Assembly: GCF_002114215.1 (NCBI RefSeq)
Contig: NZ_NCTE01001020.1
Coordinates: 1 to 33,545 of the forward strand
Length of the DNA stretch: 33,545 nucleotides
DNA from: Streptomyces sp. 13-12-16
Lineage (GTDB): Bacteria > Actinomycetota > Actinomycetes > Streptomycetales > Streptomycetaceae
Reading direction: 5' to 3'
The notes beneath the pieces are model-generated. The model saw only the letters and a list, made by a program, of their open reading frames with translations. It did not search any database and was not told where the DNA came from. Within the stretch, counting starts at the first letter, position 1. Every line of letters begins with the position of its first letter. This document shows, piece after piece, positions 15,702 to 23,603 of this stretch. Position numbers and translations under genes: made by a program.

Positions 15702-16877
15702 TCAGTCGAACGGGTTGAGGGCGCTGCCGAGTTTCTTGGCGCCGTCGGAAATGGCCTCTCCCGCCTTCTCGGCCTTGTCGCCCACCCAGTTCGCCGCGTC
15801 CTCCGCAGCTTTCTCGATCTTGTCCGAGTGGTCCCAGATCAGAGTTCCGGCATAGGCGAGTCCGGTGCCGACGGCGAGGCCGACGGTGACCGGGTTGGGA
15901 GCGATCATCGCGGCGGTGAGCGAGGCGTTGAAGGCCGTACCGGTCCAGTTGGAGAGGTACTTGGCCTTGTCCTCCTTCCACGCCTTGCCGTGGTCCATGG
16001 TCGCCAGGTTGGCGACGCCCCAGGCGGTGGCGCCGGCGGAGCCCACGATGCCCAGGCCGCGCATCCACCCGGCGGCTTTGGCCGCGTTGGCGAGACCCCC
16101 GCGCTGGGCGACGCGGAGCAGGTTGGCCTCGGTGGCGGTGGGGAGGTAGAAGGCCCCGTTGCGCATGTACCCGGCGAGCATCGCCGCCTCGTCGGAACCG
16201 GTGAGCACACTGGGCGGCATCCGGGTCAGCCAGCTACCGGCCTTGGGAATCCTGGACAGTTTGTCCCAGTGGCCGTTGATCAGGCGGGCGGTGAAGGTGC
16301 CCGGCGCGTTGAGCACCTTGGATGATTTGAAGTATGAGAGGAGGGACTTGCCGCCGAGTATTGCCGTGGTCGACGAGGTGAAGAACGCCGACAGGTTGGC
16401 GGCCCCCTCGATGTACGTCGAGACTGCCTTGCCCAGCTTCTCGTTGCCGGTGAGCTGGGTGACGGCGTCACCCTGGATCCTGACGAGCCAGTCGTCGAGG
16501 CTCTCGCCGTCTTTCTTCTTGAGCCAGCCGTCGTCGACTTGGTCGTCGGACGCGGCCGCATTGGCGACCAGCAGGATGTCCGGTGGCAGATCCTTGTTCT
16601 TGAGCTGTTCGGGGGTGAACCCGGCGAGCAGCAGTCCGGCCAGCGGATCGCCGTCCTCCAGACGGGCGTAGGCCGCTTTCCTGCGGAGTTCGGGTGCTGT
16701 GTCCGATACCCAGGAGCGCATCGGCCGTATCGCGGTCAGCTTGTCCGACACACCGAGTGCCGAGGCCCGGCTGAACGCCTCGTCGAGCTTGTCCCCCGTC
16801 CCGCCCCGTCCGTCGAGCAACTTGGCGAGCTGCTCGAGGTCCTGCGGATTCACCACTCTGTTCAGCTTGCCTGTCAC
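15702..16877 (-). CDS. T7SS-associated helical/Gly-Ala-rich protein, paralogue of the 486-aa protein
   Basis: A 391-aa protein. Its N-terminus, VNPQDLEQLAKLL, ASALGVSDKLTAIRPM and SWVSDTAPELRRKAA, lines up with INPDNLLRTIKDL, HRFGLDTAHLTEIGKI and GWVDDELPMLRRRQA of the protein at 6394-7854. Both continue with a variable helical centre, a GSWL motif, a hydrophobic Gly/Ala-rich stretch (here about 290-350) and a terminal amphipathic helix (EKAGEAISDGAKKLGSAL). The conserved ends and variable middle suggest a modular, exported or membrane-inserting protein. GTG 16877 has AAGGAG upstream. It heads a run of closely spaced minus-strand genes and may be the effector the later genes serve; no catalytic motif was seen. 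Confidence 0.7.
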   Translation of the reverse strand: MTGKLNRVVNPQDLEQLAKLLDGRGGTGDKLDEAFSRASALGVSDKLTAIRPMRSWVSDTAPELRRKAAYARLEDGDPLAGLLLAGFTPEQLKNKDLPPDILLVANAAASDDQVDDGWLKKKDGESLDDWLVRIQGDAVTQLTGNEKLGKAVSTYIEGAANLSAFFTSSTTAILGGKSLLSYFKSSKVLNAPGTFTARLINGHWDKLSRIPKAGSWLTRMPPSVLTGSDEAAMLAGYMRNGAFYLPTATEANLLRVAQRGGLANAAKAAGWMRGLGIVGSAGATAWGVANLATMDHGKAWKEDKAKYLSNWTGTAFNASLTAAMIAPNPVTVGLAVGTGLAYAGTLIWDHSDKIEKAAEDAANWVGDKAEKAGEAISDGAKKLGSALNPFD

Positions 16878-16990
16878 GAAGCTCCTTCAGGTGATCGGTG
16901 TCGGCTCCTTCCCGGGGAGGAAGCAGCACAGGCACACGAAGACCGTACCGAGGTCACGGTTGGACCTGGAGGTCAAGGTCTTCGGCAGCC

Positions 16991-17566
16991 CTAGGCCTGG
17001 CGGGCTCGTGCCAGTGCGTCCAGCAGCGCCTCGCGGTCGTGGGTAGCGATCAGCAGCGACTCGCCTTGCACAGTCTCGACCACGATCTGGTCCATCCCCA
17101 TCGGCACGGACCAGCCGCCACCTACGAGCCGCGGCGCCCTGGCCGCGTGGCTTCTCCGCCGCAACTCCGCGAGCTCCTCACGCGACCGCGAGGCCAAGGA
17201 CGCGGTGAATTCCGCGTCTGTGGGCTGCTCACGAGCCTCCCGAAGCGAGGCGAGTGCCAACGATTCCACCGCGATCGTCTCCCGTCCGACGGTCAACTGC
17301 CCGTCCCGGACGTGGATCCGGTGATAAATGCGTTTGGAAACCGGCACGGCATTGAATACGAGCGCGAGAAACACGGAGAAACCAAGAATGATGATCCAGA
17401 CCGTGCTGTCCTCGGGAAGCAGAATACTGCCCTGATATGCGACCCAGCCGGCCAGGACTGCCGAGGTGGCGATGATCCAGCGCCTCGGCAGCTTCTCCCG
17501 GTACACCACCGCCCGCCCGTGGAACGCGTTCGCTGCGCCTGTTCCGGAATTCTCCGTGCCTTTCAC
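16991..17566 (-). CDS. Membrane protein, DUF3093-like
   Basis: A 191-aa protein with two hydrophobic helices (about residues 30-48 and 57-75) after VVYREKLPRRW, then a soluble part beginning RIHVRDGQLTVGRETIAV and ending VETVQGESLLIATHDREALLDAL. The order YRE..W, two helices, H-V-x-D-G-x-L-x-V-G, and a final 'D-x-E-A-L-L-x-A-L' resembles DUF3093-type or bacterial PH-type membrane proteins; the function is unknown. GTG 17566 has GAGGGA upstream. It lies 113 bp upstream of the 391-aa protein gene on the same strand and may be the first gene of that transcription unit. Confidence 0.65.
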   Translation of the reverse strand: MKGTENSGTGAANAFHGRAVVYREKLPRRWIIATSAVLAGWVAYQGSILLPEDSTVWIIILGFSVFLALVFNAVPVSKRIYHRIHVRDGQLTVGRETIAVESLALASLREAREQPTDAEFTASLASRSREELAELRRRSHAARAPRLVGGGWSVPMGMDQIVVETVQGESLLIATHDREALLDALARARQA

Positions 17567-17699
17567 GGTTACTCCCTCGGTCCGAACCGACCTCGACTCC
17601 GGCCGAGGCTACCCACCGCCCGCGACAGCACGTGAGGCACGTGAGCAACGTGGCGGGAGGAGACGATCGTGGCGTGGGCGGACGGACCGGAGTCTCGGT

Positions 17700-18785
17700 T
17701 CAACGGTTGATGGCCTGGATTTCTTGGACAGTGACTGCCTGGTCGTTCCCGAACGTTCCGTCGGGCAGGTCGCCGCCCGCGCCGCCGGTGCCGGTCCAGG
17801 CGATCTCCCAGGTGATGGTGGCCTGGAGGTTGTAGGTCCCGCTGCCGGAGGAGCGGAGGTATGTGATTCCGCAGGGCGGGGTCTCGTCGGCCTTGCCCTC
17901 GGCGTAGGGCTCGCCGATGGAGCCGTCGGCGTCGATGGTGCACTCGCCGGAGGCGGGGTAGGTCTCGGCGTCCTTGGTGCCCGGCTCGAGTTTCAGGGAG
18001 ACCGGCTTGGCGGTCGTCGTGGCCTGGAGGGCGAAGCCGGGGACGGCGATGGATGCCGTGGCCTGGACCTCGTCGAAGACGGCCTTGTCGAGCCAGGCCC
18101 AGGTCGGCAGGTTGACCTTGGTGGTCTCCTCGGGTTTGAGGCTGACCTCGGTGTCGGGCAGTTGCATGTGCTGGTAGGCGAGGGCGGCGAGGATCTCCGG
18201 GGTGATGGCCTCCTCGTACTGGGGCGGCGGGGCCTCGCCGTTGTCGACCCAGAAGGGGAGGTCGGTGCAGGAACTGCGTTTGAGGAGGTCGGGTTCGTCG
18301 GGGTTCTCGACGGCGGCCCAGAACATCCCCTCGCCGTCCTTCTCGACGTTGTAGTCCTTGTAGCCGGGAGTGTCGGTCCAGCCGTAGTCGTCCTCGTAGT
18401 GGCGCTGCAACTCGTTGAGCGCCGCGCCCGCGTGGCCACCCATGCCGGGTGCGCTCATCTGGCGCTCGATGTCCTTGGACATCTTCTTCTTGAAGTCCTT
18501 GGCGCCGAGGTACGGGGCGTACCAGCAGGGCGGTGGCGTCCAGTTGACGTCGGCGGACGTCACGTTGCCGGTGCCGCCGTTCTTTGCGACGGAACCGGAG
18601 TACTGGATGCGGGCGGCGGCGTAGATGCCGGTGTCGTCGCTGCCGCCCGACTCCTCTGAGGCGGCTCCGTTGCCATTGCTGGACGGTTCTGCCGAGTAGG
18701 CGGGTTCCGTGAGGGCGGTGATGCCGAAGGCCAGTGTCAGGGCAGTGATGCCGGCGCCGAGTGCCGTACGCCGTGACCTGTTCAT
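17700..18785 (-). CDS. Secreted protein of unknown function (Sec signal peptide)
   Basis: A 361-aa protein with a clear signal peptide: basic MNRSRR, a hydrophobic run and a cleavage region around residues 29-32 (EPAYSAEP). The mature part starts with a low-complexity Ser/Gly/Asn linker, then a W-T-P-P-P-C-W-Y segment, a helical region (KDFKKKMSKDIERQM) and strand-rich sequence with several cysteines likely in disulfides. No catalytic motif was recognised. ATG 18785 overlaps the stop of the lipoprotein gene (ATGA, four bases), so the two are translationally coupled and probably act together at the cell surface. The longer ORF from 18833 lies inside the lipoprotein gene and lacks a signal peptide start, so it is rejected. 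Confidence 0.75.
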   Translation of the reverse strand: MNRSRRTALGAGITALTLAFGITALTEPAYSAEPSSNGNGAASEESGGSDDTGIYAAARIQYSGSVAKNGGTGNVTSADVNWTPPPCWYAPYLGAKDFKKKMSKDIERQMSAPGMGGHAGAALNELQRHYEDDYGWTDTPGYKDYNVEKDGEGMFWAAVENPDEPDLLKRSSCTDLPFWVDNGEAPPPQYEEAITPEILAALAYQHMQLPDTEVSLKPEETTKVNLPTWAWLDKAVFDEVQATASIAVPGFALQATTTAKPVSLKLEPGTKDAETYPASGECTIDADGSIGEPYAEGKADETPPCGITYLRSSGSGTYNLQATITWEIAWTGTGGAGGDLPDGTFGNDQAVTVQEIQAINR

Positions 18786-19453
18786 CGGCACTGCTCCGCC
18801 TTCGTCTCGACGAACACCTTGGATGCCTGCCACAGTCCGTCACCCGTGGGAACCTTCACCATGATGATCTTGAAGTGGTCGTAGTCCGCGATGCTGGGCT
18901 CGCTCTTCAGGACCTTCCCGGTTTTGATCTCCTTGCCGTAGAACTTGCTGGAGTCCACGCAGAACGCAACCTCCACCGAGGTGCCGTTCGCGGCGGACCG
19001 GGTGGCGGCCTGGTAGTGACGCCGAGTGCCAGTGGCGGTCCAACCGCCGTCGACCCTGTCGCTGATCTGTGTCTGCGCGTAGCTCAGCCCTCCGCCCGTG
19101 GAATAGGCGGTCACAGCCGCGACCTTGGACGTGCGCTTGTCGACGCCGTGGTAAATGGCGCGGACGTAGTTCGCCGCATCCTCCATCGCCGCAGCCTCGT
19201 TCTCGTCCTTCGGCTCCTCCCAGTCGAAGACCAGGTTCATGTCCGCGGGCAGAGAGATGTCCACGCCGTCCGGCTTGTCCTCCGCCGGCGCTCCCGAGGG
19301 CTCCGCCGACTTGGTCGGCTTCTCCGTCCCTTGGTCGGCGCCGGCGATCTTGTCGTTGTCGCCGGACTTGTCGTCCCCGCCTCCGCAGGCCGTCAGCATC
19401 AAGGTCGCGGCGGCGGCGAACGCGATGGCAACGGGCAAAGTGCGACGCTTCAC
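18782..19453 (-). CDS. Lipoprotein coupled to the secreted protein
   Basis: A 223-aa lipoprotein with MKRR, a hydrophobic stretch and lipobox L-T-A-C (Cys23), followed by a long Gly/Asp/Lys/Pro linker. The folded domain contains Y-V-R-A-I-Y-H-G-V-D, TGGGLSYAQTQI and GWTATGTRRHYQAA, and a Cys pair (VAFCVDSS and the C-terminal EQCR). This composition is common among Streptomyces surface lipoproteins of unknown role. GTG 19453 has GGGAGC upstream. It overlaps the secreted-protein gene downstream by four bases. The start regions of this gene and the plus-strand gene at 19582 face each other across 128 bp, which would hold divergent promoters. Confidence 0.75.
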   Translation of the reverse strand: MKRRTLPVAIAFAAAATLMLTACGGGDDKSGDNDKIAGADQGTEKPTKSAEPSGAPAEDKPDGVDISLPADMNLVFDWEEPKDENEAAAMEDAANYVRAIYHGVDKRTSKVAAVTAYSTGGGLSYAQTQISDRVDGGWTATGTRRHYQAATRSAANGTSVEVAFCVDSSKFYGKEIKTGKVLKSEPSIADYDHFKIIMVKVPTGDGLWQASKVFVETKAEQCR

Positions 19454-19581
19454 AATGGGCTCCCCGTGAGACGAAACGTTTCCAGTGCAGTGACGATATC
19501 GGTGGGGTTCTCGGTTTCACCAACGCGAACAGTCCAACAAATAGGCCGAATCGACAGCTACCGGCTGTTTCGACGGAGCGT

Positions 19582-20130
19582 ATGGCGGAGAGCCGCTCCG
19601 TCTACGCTGCGGCCATGGTCTTCATCTCGCACCGTGCTCTTCAGGGCGGCCGTGGGCACCGGATGGCCGTCGGCGTCATGCTCTTCCTCTTCTGGGTCTT
19701 CCTGGCCGTCGGACTCACTGCCGCGGCGGTCACGGGTCGGGTCGGACGGCCGGCCCGACTGGGGTTCGGCGCCGGGGCCGTCTCCGCGTATCTGCTGGTG
19801 TGGTGGAGCGCCCGGTTCTGGTGGTCGGCCTTCTGCCAGGGGCGGCGTGAGGAGGCGGTGGCCGAGCCGGACGCCTGGCCCTGGCTGTTTCCCCCGGTGA
19901 TCGGTGGTGTCGCCCTCGCCGTCTCCGGAGCGGGGATGCTGAGTCGCGGGGACGGCAGTGGGTGGTTCGGGCTGGGGTTCGGCCTGCTGCTCGGCGGTCC
20001 TTCCCTCGTGATGATGGCCCTGCAGGTGGGGGAGTGGCTCTCCGGACGATCACGCCGCGGCCCGGTCGTGCCCGCCCAGCCCGTCGAGCCACCACGACCC
20101 CGGCGGGACTGGGGGCCGATCGGAAGGTGA
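19582..20130 (+). CDS. Small integral membrane protein
   Basis: A 182-aa protein with about four hydrophobic helices (VGVMLFLFWVFLAVGL; LGFGAGAVSAYLLVWW; PPVIGGVALAVSGAGML; FGLGFGLLLGGPSLVMMAL) and a basic, proline-rich C-terminal tail (RSRRGPVVPAQPVEPPRPRR). I do not recognise the family. The frame is open far upstream, but that part is antisense to the lipoprotein gene; ATG 19582 with a weak GGAG is the best start, and ATG 19615 is an alternative. It stands alone between the lipoprotein pair and the Tad locus. Confidence 0.6.
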   Translation: MAESRSVYAAAMVFISHRALQGGRGHRMAVGVMLFLFWVFLAVGLTAAAVTGRVGRPARLGFGAGAVSAYLLVWWSARFWWSAFCQGRREEAVAEPDAWPWLFPPVIGGVALAVSGAGMLSRGDGSGWFGLGFGLLLGGPSLVMMALQVGEWLSGRSRRGPVVPAQPVEPPRPRRDWGPIGR

Positions 20131-20683
20131 GGCAGGAGGCACGGACGGCTTCTGCGGCTTCTCCGTGGTCAGGCCGTGTAGTCCTCGTAGGTCGCCGCAG
20201 CACGGTTCAAGTGTGGGGGCTCCTGGGAGTGTTGACGTGGTGATGTCCCGTACATCCCGTACGTCCGTCACCGGTCCGGGCGAAGATTGTGGCACGGTCG
20301 GCCGGTGCTCTCGTGAGTGAATCGTGCAGGGCTCATGTGCGGTGCGTGATGGGTCGTATGTCCTGCGTGGTCGGCGGGATGGCTCGGCTGTTCGCTCGCG
20401 CACAGGGGGTGCGGGGGGCTCAACTGGGTTGTTCAAAGGTGAAATTGCAGATGAGTAACGGTGTGCGGGGTGAGGTCCGTGAGGTGGGATCCGCCTTGAG
20501 GGGCTTATGCGTGGCTGATACGGTGCGGTGGCTTGACACTCACCTCAGCGTTGGCTATTTGCCCTGGTCGGGCGGGTAGGTCCGACCCGTCGTGCATGTC
20601 TGTGCGCGAGTGGGCATGGGTGAAGTGTCCGGAATTTCAGGGAACTTGGCAGACATCGTCTTGGGTGTACGGGGAGCGGTTGC
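20131..20683. other. 553-bp intergenic region upstream of the Tad operon
   Basis: No convincing gene is visible: the ORFs here lack an SD and have no Streptomyces-like codon pattern. The region contains one good sigma-70-type promoter match (20533-20561) and a locally less GC-rich stretch around 20425-20460. The transcript from that promoter would carry a leader of roughly 110 bases before the first Tad gene. Confidence 0.6.
20533..20561 (+). promoter_or_regulatory. Putative HrdB-type promoter of the Tad operon
   Basis: A perfect -35 hexamer TTGACA (20533-20538), a 17-bp spacer and TATTTG (20556-20561) as -10. The last -10 base deviates from the consensus T. It lies about 120 bp upstream of the GTG of the cpaB-like gene. 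Confidence 0.5.
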
Positions 20684-21412
20684 GTGAAGATCCAAGAGCG
20701 TACGGGGGCGGGCGCCGGCCGTTCCGCGGCACCGGCCGGGCCGGCGGTCGGTGACCGGCTTCCCACTCCGCCCCGCGAGCGCAAACCGGCGCTGGCCGCG
20801 CTGGCGGTTCTGCTGATCCTGGTCGGTGCGCTCGGCGCCACGATGCTCGTGCTGCAGGTCGGTGACCGGATCGAGGTCGTGAAGATCACCGAGGAGATCC
20901 CGGCCGGGCAGCCGGTCACCGACGCCAACACCGCGTCGGTCATGGTCGCCGAGGACCCCGGCATCCACTACGTCGAGTGGACCCAGCTCGACGCACTGAA
21001 GAAGCTGAAGGCCAAGAGCACGATCCCCGCCGGTGTCGTCGCGGTCGGCGAGATGTTCGGCGAGGAGGCCAAGGTCCCCGAGGGCAAGGCCCTCGTCGGG
21101 CTCTCCCTCAAGGACGGGCAGTACCCGGCGGGTCTGGAGAACGGCGACGCCGTCGCCGCCTACCGGGTGGGCGGTACCGCCCGCTCCGACTCGGACACCG
21201 ACAGCGGTTCCTCCGGCTCCACCGGCGGCGGTGGCGACACCCTGCTCGTGGACGACGCGCGGGTGAACTCCGTACCGGCGGAGCAGAGCGGCGACATCGT
21301 CAGCAGCACCAACAAGGCCGTGACGCTGCTCGTCGACAAGGCCGACGCCGCGGTGCTCACCCAGGCCGCCTCCAACGGCGAGGTGGCTCTCGTCCTCGTC
21401 CCTGGCAACTAG
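20684..21412 (+). CDS. SAF-domain protein, CpaB/RcpC-like, Tad pilus assembly
   Basis: A 242-aa protein with a cytoplasmic Pro/Ala-rich N-terminus, one membrane helix (36-57) and a SAF domain (about 60-130: V-V-K-I-T-E-E-I-P-A-G-Q-P-V-T, then KSTIPAGVVAVGEMF). CpaB/RcpC proteins of Tad systems contain SAF domains and help assemble Flp pili at the envelope. A Ser/Gly/Asp low-complexity loop (about 165-185) is followed by a second beta-rich part. GTG 20684 has GGGGAG eight bases upstream. It is the first gene of the Tad operon, 17 bp ahead of the TadZ-like gene. Confidence 0.82.
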   Translation: MKIQERTGAGAGRSAAPAGPAVGDRLPTPPRERKPALAALAVLLILVGALGATMLVLQVGDRIEVVKITEEIPAGQPVTDANTASVMVAEDPGIHYVEWTQLDALKKLKAKSTIPAGVVAVGEMFGEEAKVPEGKALVGLSLKDGQYPAGLENGDAVAAYRVGGTARSDSDTDSGSSGSTGGGGDTLLVDDARVNSVPAEQSGDIVSSTNKAVTLLVDKADAAVLTQAASNGEVALVLVPGN

Positions 21413-21429
21413 AAGGCGGCACCCGACCC

Positions 21430-22299
21430 ATGGCCCTCATCGCCCTCGCCGCCGACAAGGGTTCCCCCGGCGTCACCACCGCGGCCGTCGCTCTCGCGGC
21501 GGTCTGGCCGCGGCGGGTGCTGCTCGCCGAGACCGACCCGGCGGGCGGTGACCTCGTGTACCGCAGTGCCGCCGCGCACGGCGGGCCGCTGAACCCGAAC
21601 ACCGGGATGCTGTCCATCGCCGCGACCGCGCGGCGCGGGCTCGTGCCCGACCAGCTCTGGGACCACGTCCAGCCGTTGAGCGGCGGACTCGACGTGCTCG
21701 TCGGGCTCGGGATCGCCGAGCAGGCCGCCGGGCTCGCCGGGCTGTGGCCGACGCTCGGGCACGCCTTCGCCTCGCTCGCCGACTCCCCGCACGCGCCCGC
21801 CGACGTCATCGCCGACTGCGGGCGGATCAGCGGGGACACCCCGGCCGTGGAGCTGTTCCCGCACGCCTCCCTCCTCCTGCTCGTCTCGCGCACCGAGCCG
21901 GAGGCGCTCGCCCGCGTACGGGACCGGGCCGCCGCGCTCGCGGGCAAGCTGCACGGCGGGCCGCGCGGTGCCGCGAGCCTCGGCAACCCGGTGATCGGCG
22001 TCGTCCTCGTCGCCGACACGGGCAACGCGGCCAAGCTCGCCTCCCAGGTCAACGACATGCTCGTGCACGCGCAGACCGGTGCCCGGGTGGTCGGCACGCT
22101 CGCCGACGACCCGGCCGGTGCCGAGCAGCTGGCCGGACGCAGGCGCGGGCGGCTCGACAAGTCGCTGCTGATCCGTTCGGCGCGCAAGGTGACGGCCGAC
22201 GTGTACCAGCAGTACGGCGCCGCGTGGACGGCCCACGCGCAGGCCCAGCAGGCCCAGCAGGCCCAGCAGGCGCCCCGGGGCCACGGAGCCGGGCGATGA
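21430..22299 (+). CDS. TadZ/CpaE-like MinD-family protein
   Basis: A 289-aa member of the MinD/ParA superfamily in the position of TadZ/CpaE, which localises the Tad machine. The Walker A region is KGSPGVTT (10-17): the signature Lys10 is kept, but the P-loop lysine of G-K-T is Val15, as in atypical TadZ proteins with altered ATPase activity. The switch region (LLAETDPAGGDLVYR, then ADCGRI) is recognisable. The C-terminal tail is Ala/Gln-rich, coded by a 9-bp tandem repeat. ATG 21430 follows 17 bp after the cpaB-like stop with only a weak SD, and the stop overlaps the tadA start (ATGA). Confidence 0.82.
   Translation: MALIALAADKGSPGVTTAAVALAAVWPRRVLLAETDPAGGDLVYRSAAAHGGPLNPNTGMLSIAATARRGLVPDQLWDHVQPLSGGLDVLVGLGIAEQAAGLAGLWPTLGHAFASLADSPHAPADVIADCGRISGDTPAVELFPHASLLLLVSRTEPEALARVRDRAAALAGKLHGGPRGAASLGNPVIGVVLVADTGNAAKLASQVNDMLVHAQTGARVVGTLADDPAGAEQLAGRRRGRLDKSLLIRSARKVTADVYQQYGAAWTAHAQAQQAQQAQQAPRGHGAGR
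22243..22269 (+). repeat. Three tandem copies of a 9-bp unit in the TadZ-like gene
   Basis: GCCCAGCAG is repeated three times exactly (22243-22251, 22252-22260, 22261-22269), coding Ala-Gln-Gln three times near the C-terminus. The unit is a multiple of three, so copy changes would alter the tail length without a frameshift. Confidence 0.85.
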
Positions 22300-23603
22300 C
22301 CGCTGTCGACCACCAGCTGGTCAAGCGGTTCCGTCAGGACGCCGGCGACCGGATCGCCGAACAGCGCCGCCTCGACCAGGTCAACGGCGTCACGCCGATG
22401 TCCACCGAGGACGAGCGGCAGTACGCCCGTGCCGTCATCGCCCAGATACTGGAGGAGTACGCCCGCGCGGAGATCAACGCGGGCCGTACGCCGCCGGACG
22501 CCGAGACCGAGGAGCAGTACGCGGCCGCCGTGCACGCCGCGCTGTTCGGGGTCGGGCGGCTCCAGCCGCTGCTGGACGACCCCGAGGTCGAGAACATCGA
22601 CATCAACGGCTGCGACCAGGTGTTCGTCGGCTACTCGGACGGGCGCGAGGTGCGTGGTGACGCCGTCGCCGAGACCGACGAGGAGCTCGTCGAGCTGATC
22701 CAGGTGCTGGGCGCGTACTCCGGTCTGTCGTCCCGGCCCTTCGACTCCGCCAACCCCCAGCTCGACCTGCGGCTGCCGGACGGTTCGCGTCTGTCGGCCG
22801 TCATGGACGTGACGCGGCGGCCCGCGCTGTCCATCCGGCGTGCGCGCATGGGCAAGGTGTTCATCTCCGACCTCGTCGGCAACGGGACGCTCACCCCCGA
22901 GCTGGGCCACTTCCTCGCCTGCGCCGTCCGGGCCCGCAAGAACATCATGATCGCGGGCGCGACCAACGCCGGCAAGACGACCCTCCTGCGCGCCCTCGCC
23001 AACGAGATCCCGCCGCAGGAGCGGCTCATCACCGTCGAGCGGGCGCTGGAGCTCGGGCTCGACACGTTCCCCGACCTCCACCCGAACGTCGTGGCGTTCG
23101 AGGAGCGGCTGCCCAACTCCGAGGGGCAGGGCACCATCTCCATGGCGGAGCTGGTGCGCCGGTCGCTGCGCATGAACCCCTCCCGCGTCATCGTCGGTGA
23201 GGTGCTCGGCGACGAGATCGTGACCATGCTGAACGCGATGTCCCAGGGCAACGACGGTTCGCTGTCGACGATCCACGCCAACAGCTCCAGCGAGGTCTTC
23301 AACCGTATTTCCACCTACGCCCTGCAGGCGACGGAACGGCTGCCCATCGAGGCCAGCCAGATGCTGATCGCGGGCGCGGTGAACTTCGTCGTGTTCATCC
23401 AGCGGCGCAACGACTACCAGAGCGGCGGCCGCCTCCAGCGCATGGTCACCTCCGTGCGCGAGGTCAACGGCGTCGACGGACGGGTGCTGTCCAGCGAGGT
23501 GTTCGCGGAGGGCCCCGACGGGCGGGTCACCGCGCACGCCCCCATAGCCTGCCTGGAGGAACTGATGGCCTACGGCTACCGGCCCAGCGGAACGTGGGGG
23601 TGA
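22296..23603 (+). CDS. tadA: Tad pilus secretion ATPase TadA/CpaF
   Basis: A 435-aa member of the GspE/VirB11/CpaF family, the hexameric ATPase that powers Flp pilus assembly. The N-terminal domain (1-190) has the CpaF pattern EEYARAEINAGRTPP, LLDDPEVENIDINGCDQVFV and RRARMGK. The Walker A is GATNAGKT (221-228, Lys227), the Walker B region R-V-I-V-G-E-V has Glu302, and a His box STIHANSS follows. The length is normal. ATG 22296 overlaps the stop of the TadZ-like gene by four bases; the frame extends further upstream, but only antisense-type sequence lies there. The gene is coupled to tadB through GTGA at 23600. Confidence 0.95.
   Translation: MTAVDHQLVKRFRQDAGDRIAEQRRLDQVNGVTPMSTEDERQYARAVIAQILEEYARAEINAGRTPPDAETEEQYAAAVHAALFGVGRLQPLLDDPEVENIDINGCDQVFVGYSDGREVRGDAVAETDEELVELIQVLGAYSGLSSRPFDSANPQLDLRLPDGSRLSAVMDVTRRPALSIRRARMGKVFISDLVGNGTLTPELGHFLACAVRARKNIMIAGATNAGKTTLLRALANEIPPQERLITVERALELGLDTFPDLHPNVVAFEERLPNSEGQGTISMAELVRRSLRMNPSRVIVGEVLGDEIVTMLNAMSQGNDGSLSTIHANSSSEVFNRISTYALQATERLPIEASQMLIAGAVNFVVFIQRRNDYQSGGRLQRMVTSVREVNGVDGRVLSSEVFAEGPDGRVTAHAPIACLEELMAYGYRPSGTWG

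Noticed and set aside
14727-16325. 532-aa plus-strand open frame
   Set aside because: Runs antisense through three minus-strand genes with good SDs and shared paralogues; no domain seen.
20289-20579. 96-aa plus-strand frame in the gap before the Tad operon
   Set aside because: No SD, poor codon pattern and it overlaps the best promoter match.
21744-22295. N-terminal extension of tadA (619-aa version)
   Set aside because: The extension is out-of-frame coding sequence of the TadZ-like gene and is Arg/Ala-rich; ATG 22296 in an ATGA overlap gives the normal TadA length.
21357-23537. 726-aa minus-strand open frame opposite the tadZ/tadA genes
   Set aside because: Opposite-strand frame of conserved tadA; composition and lack of any motif mark it as a shadow.
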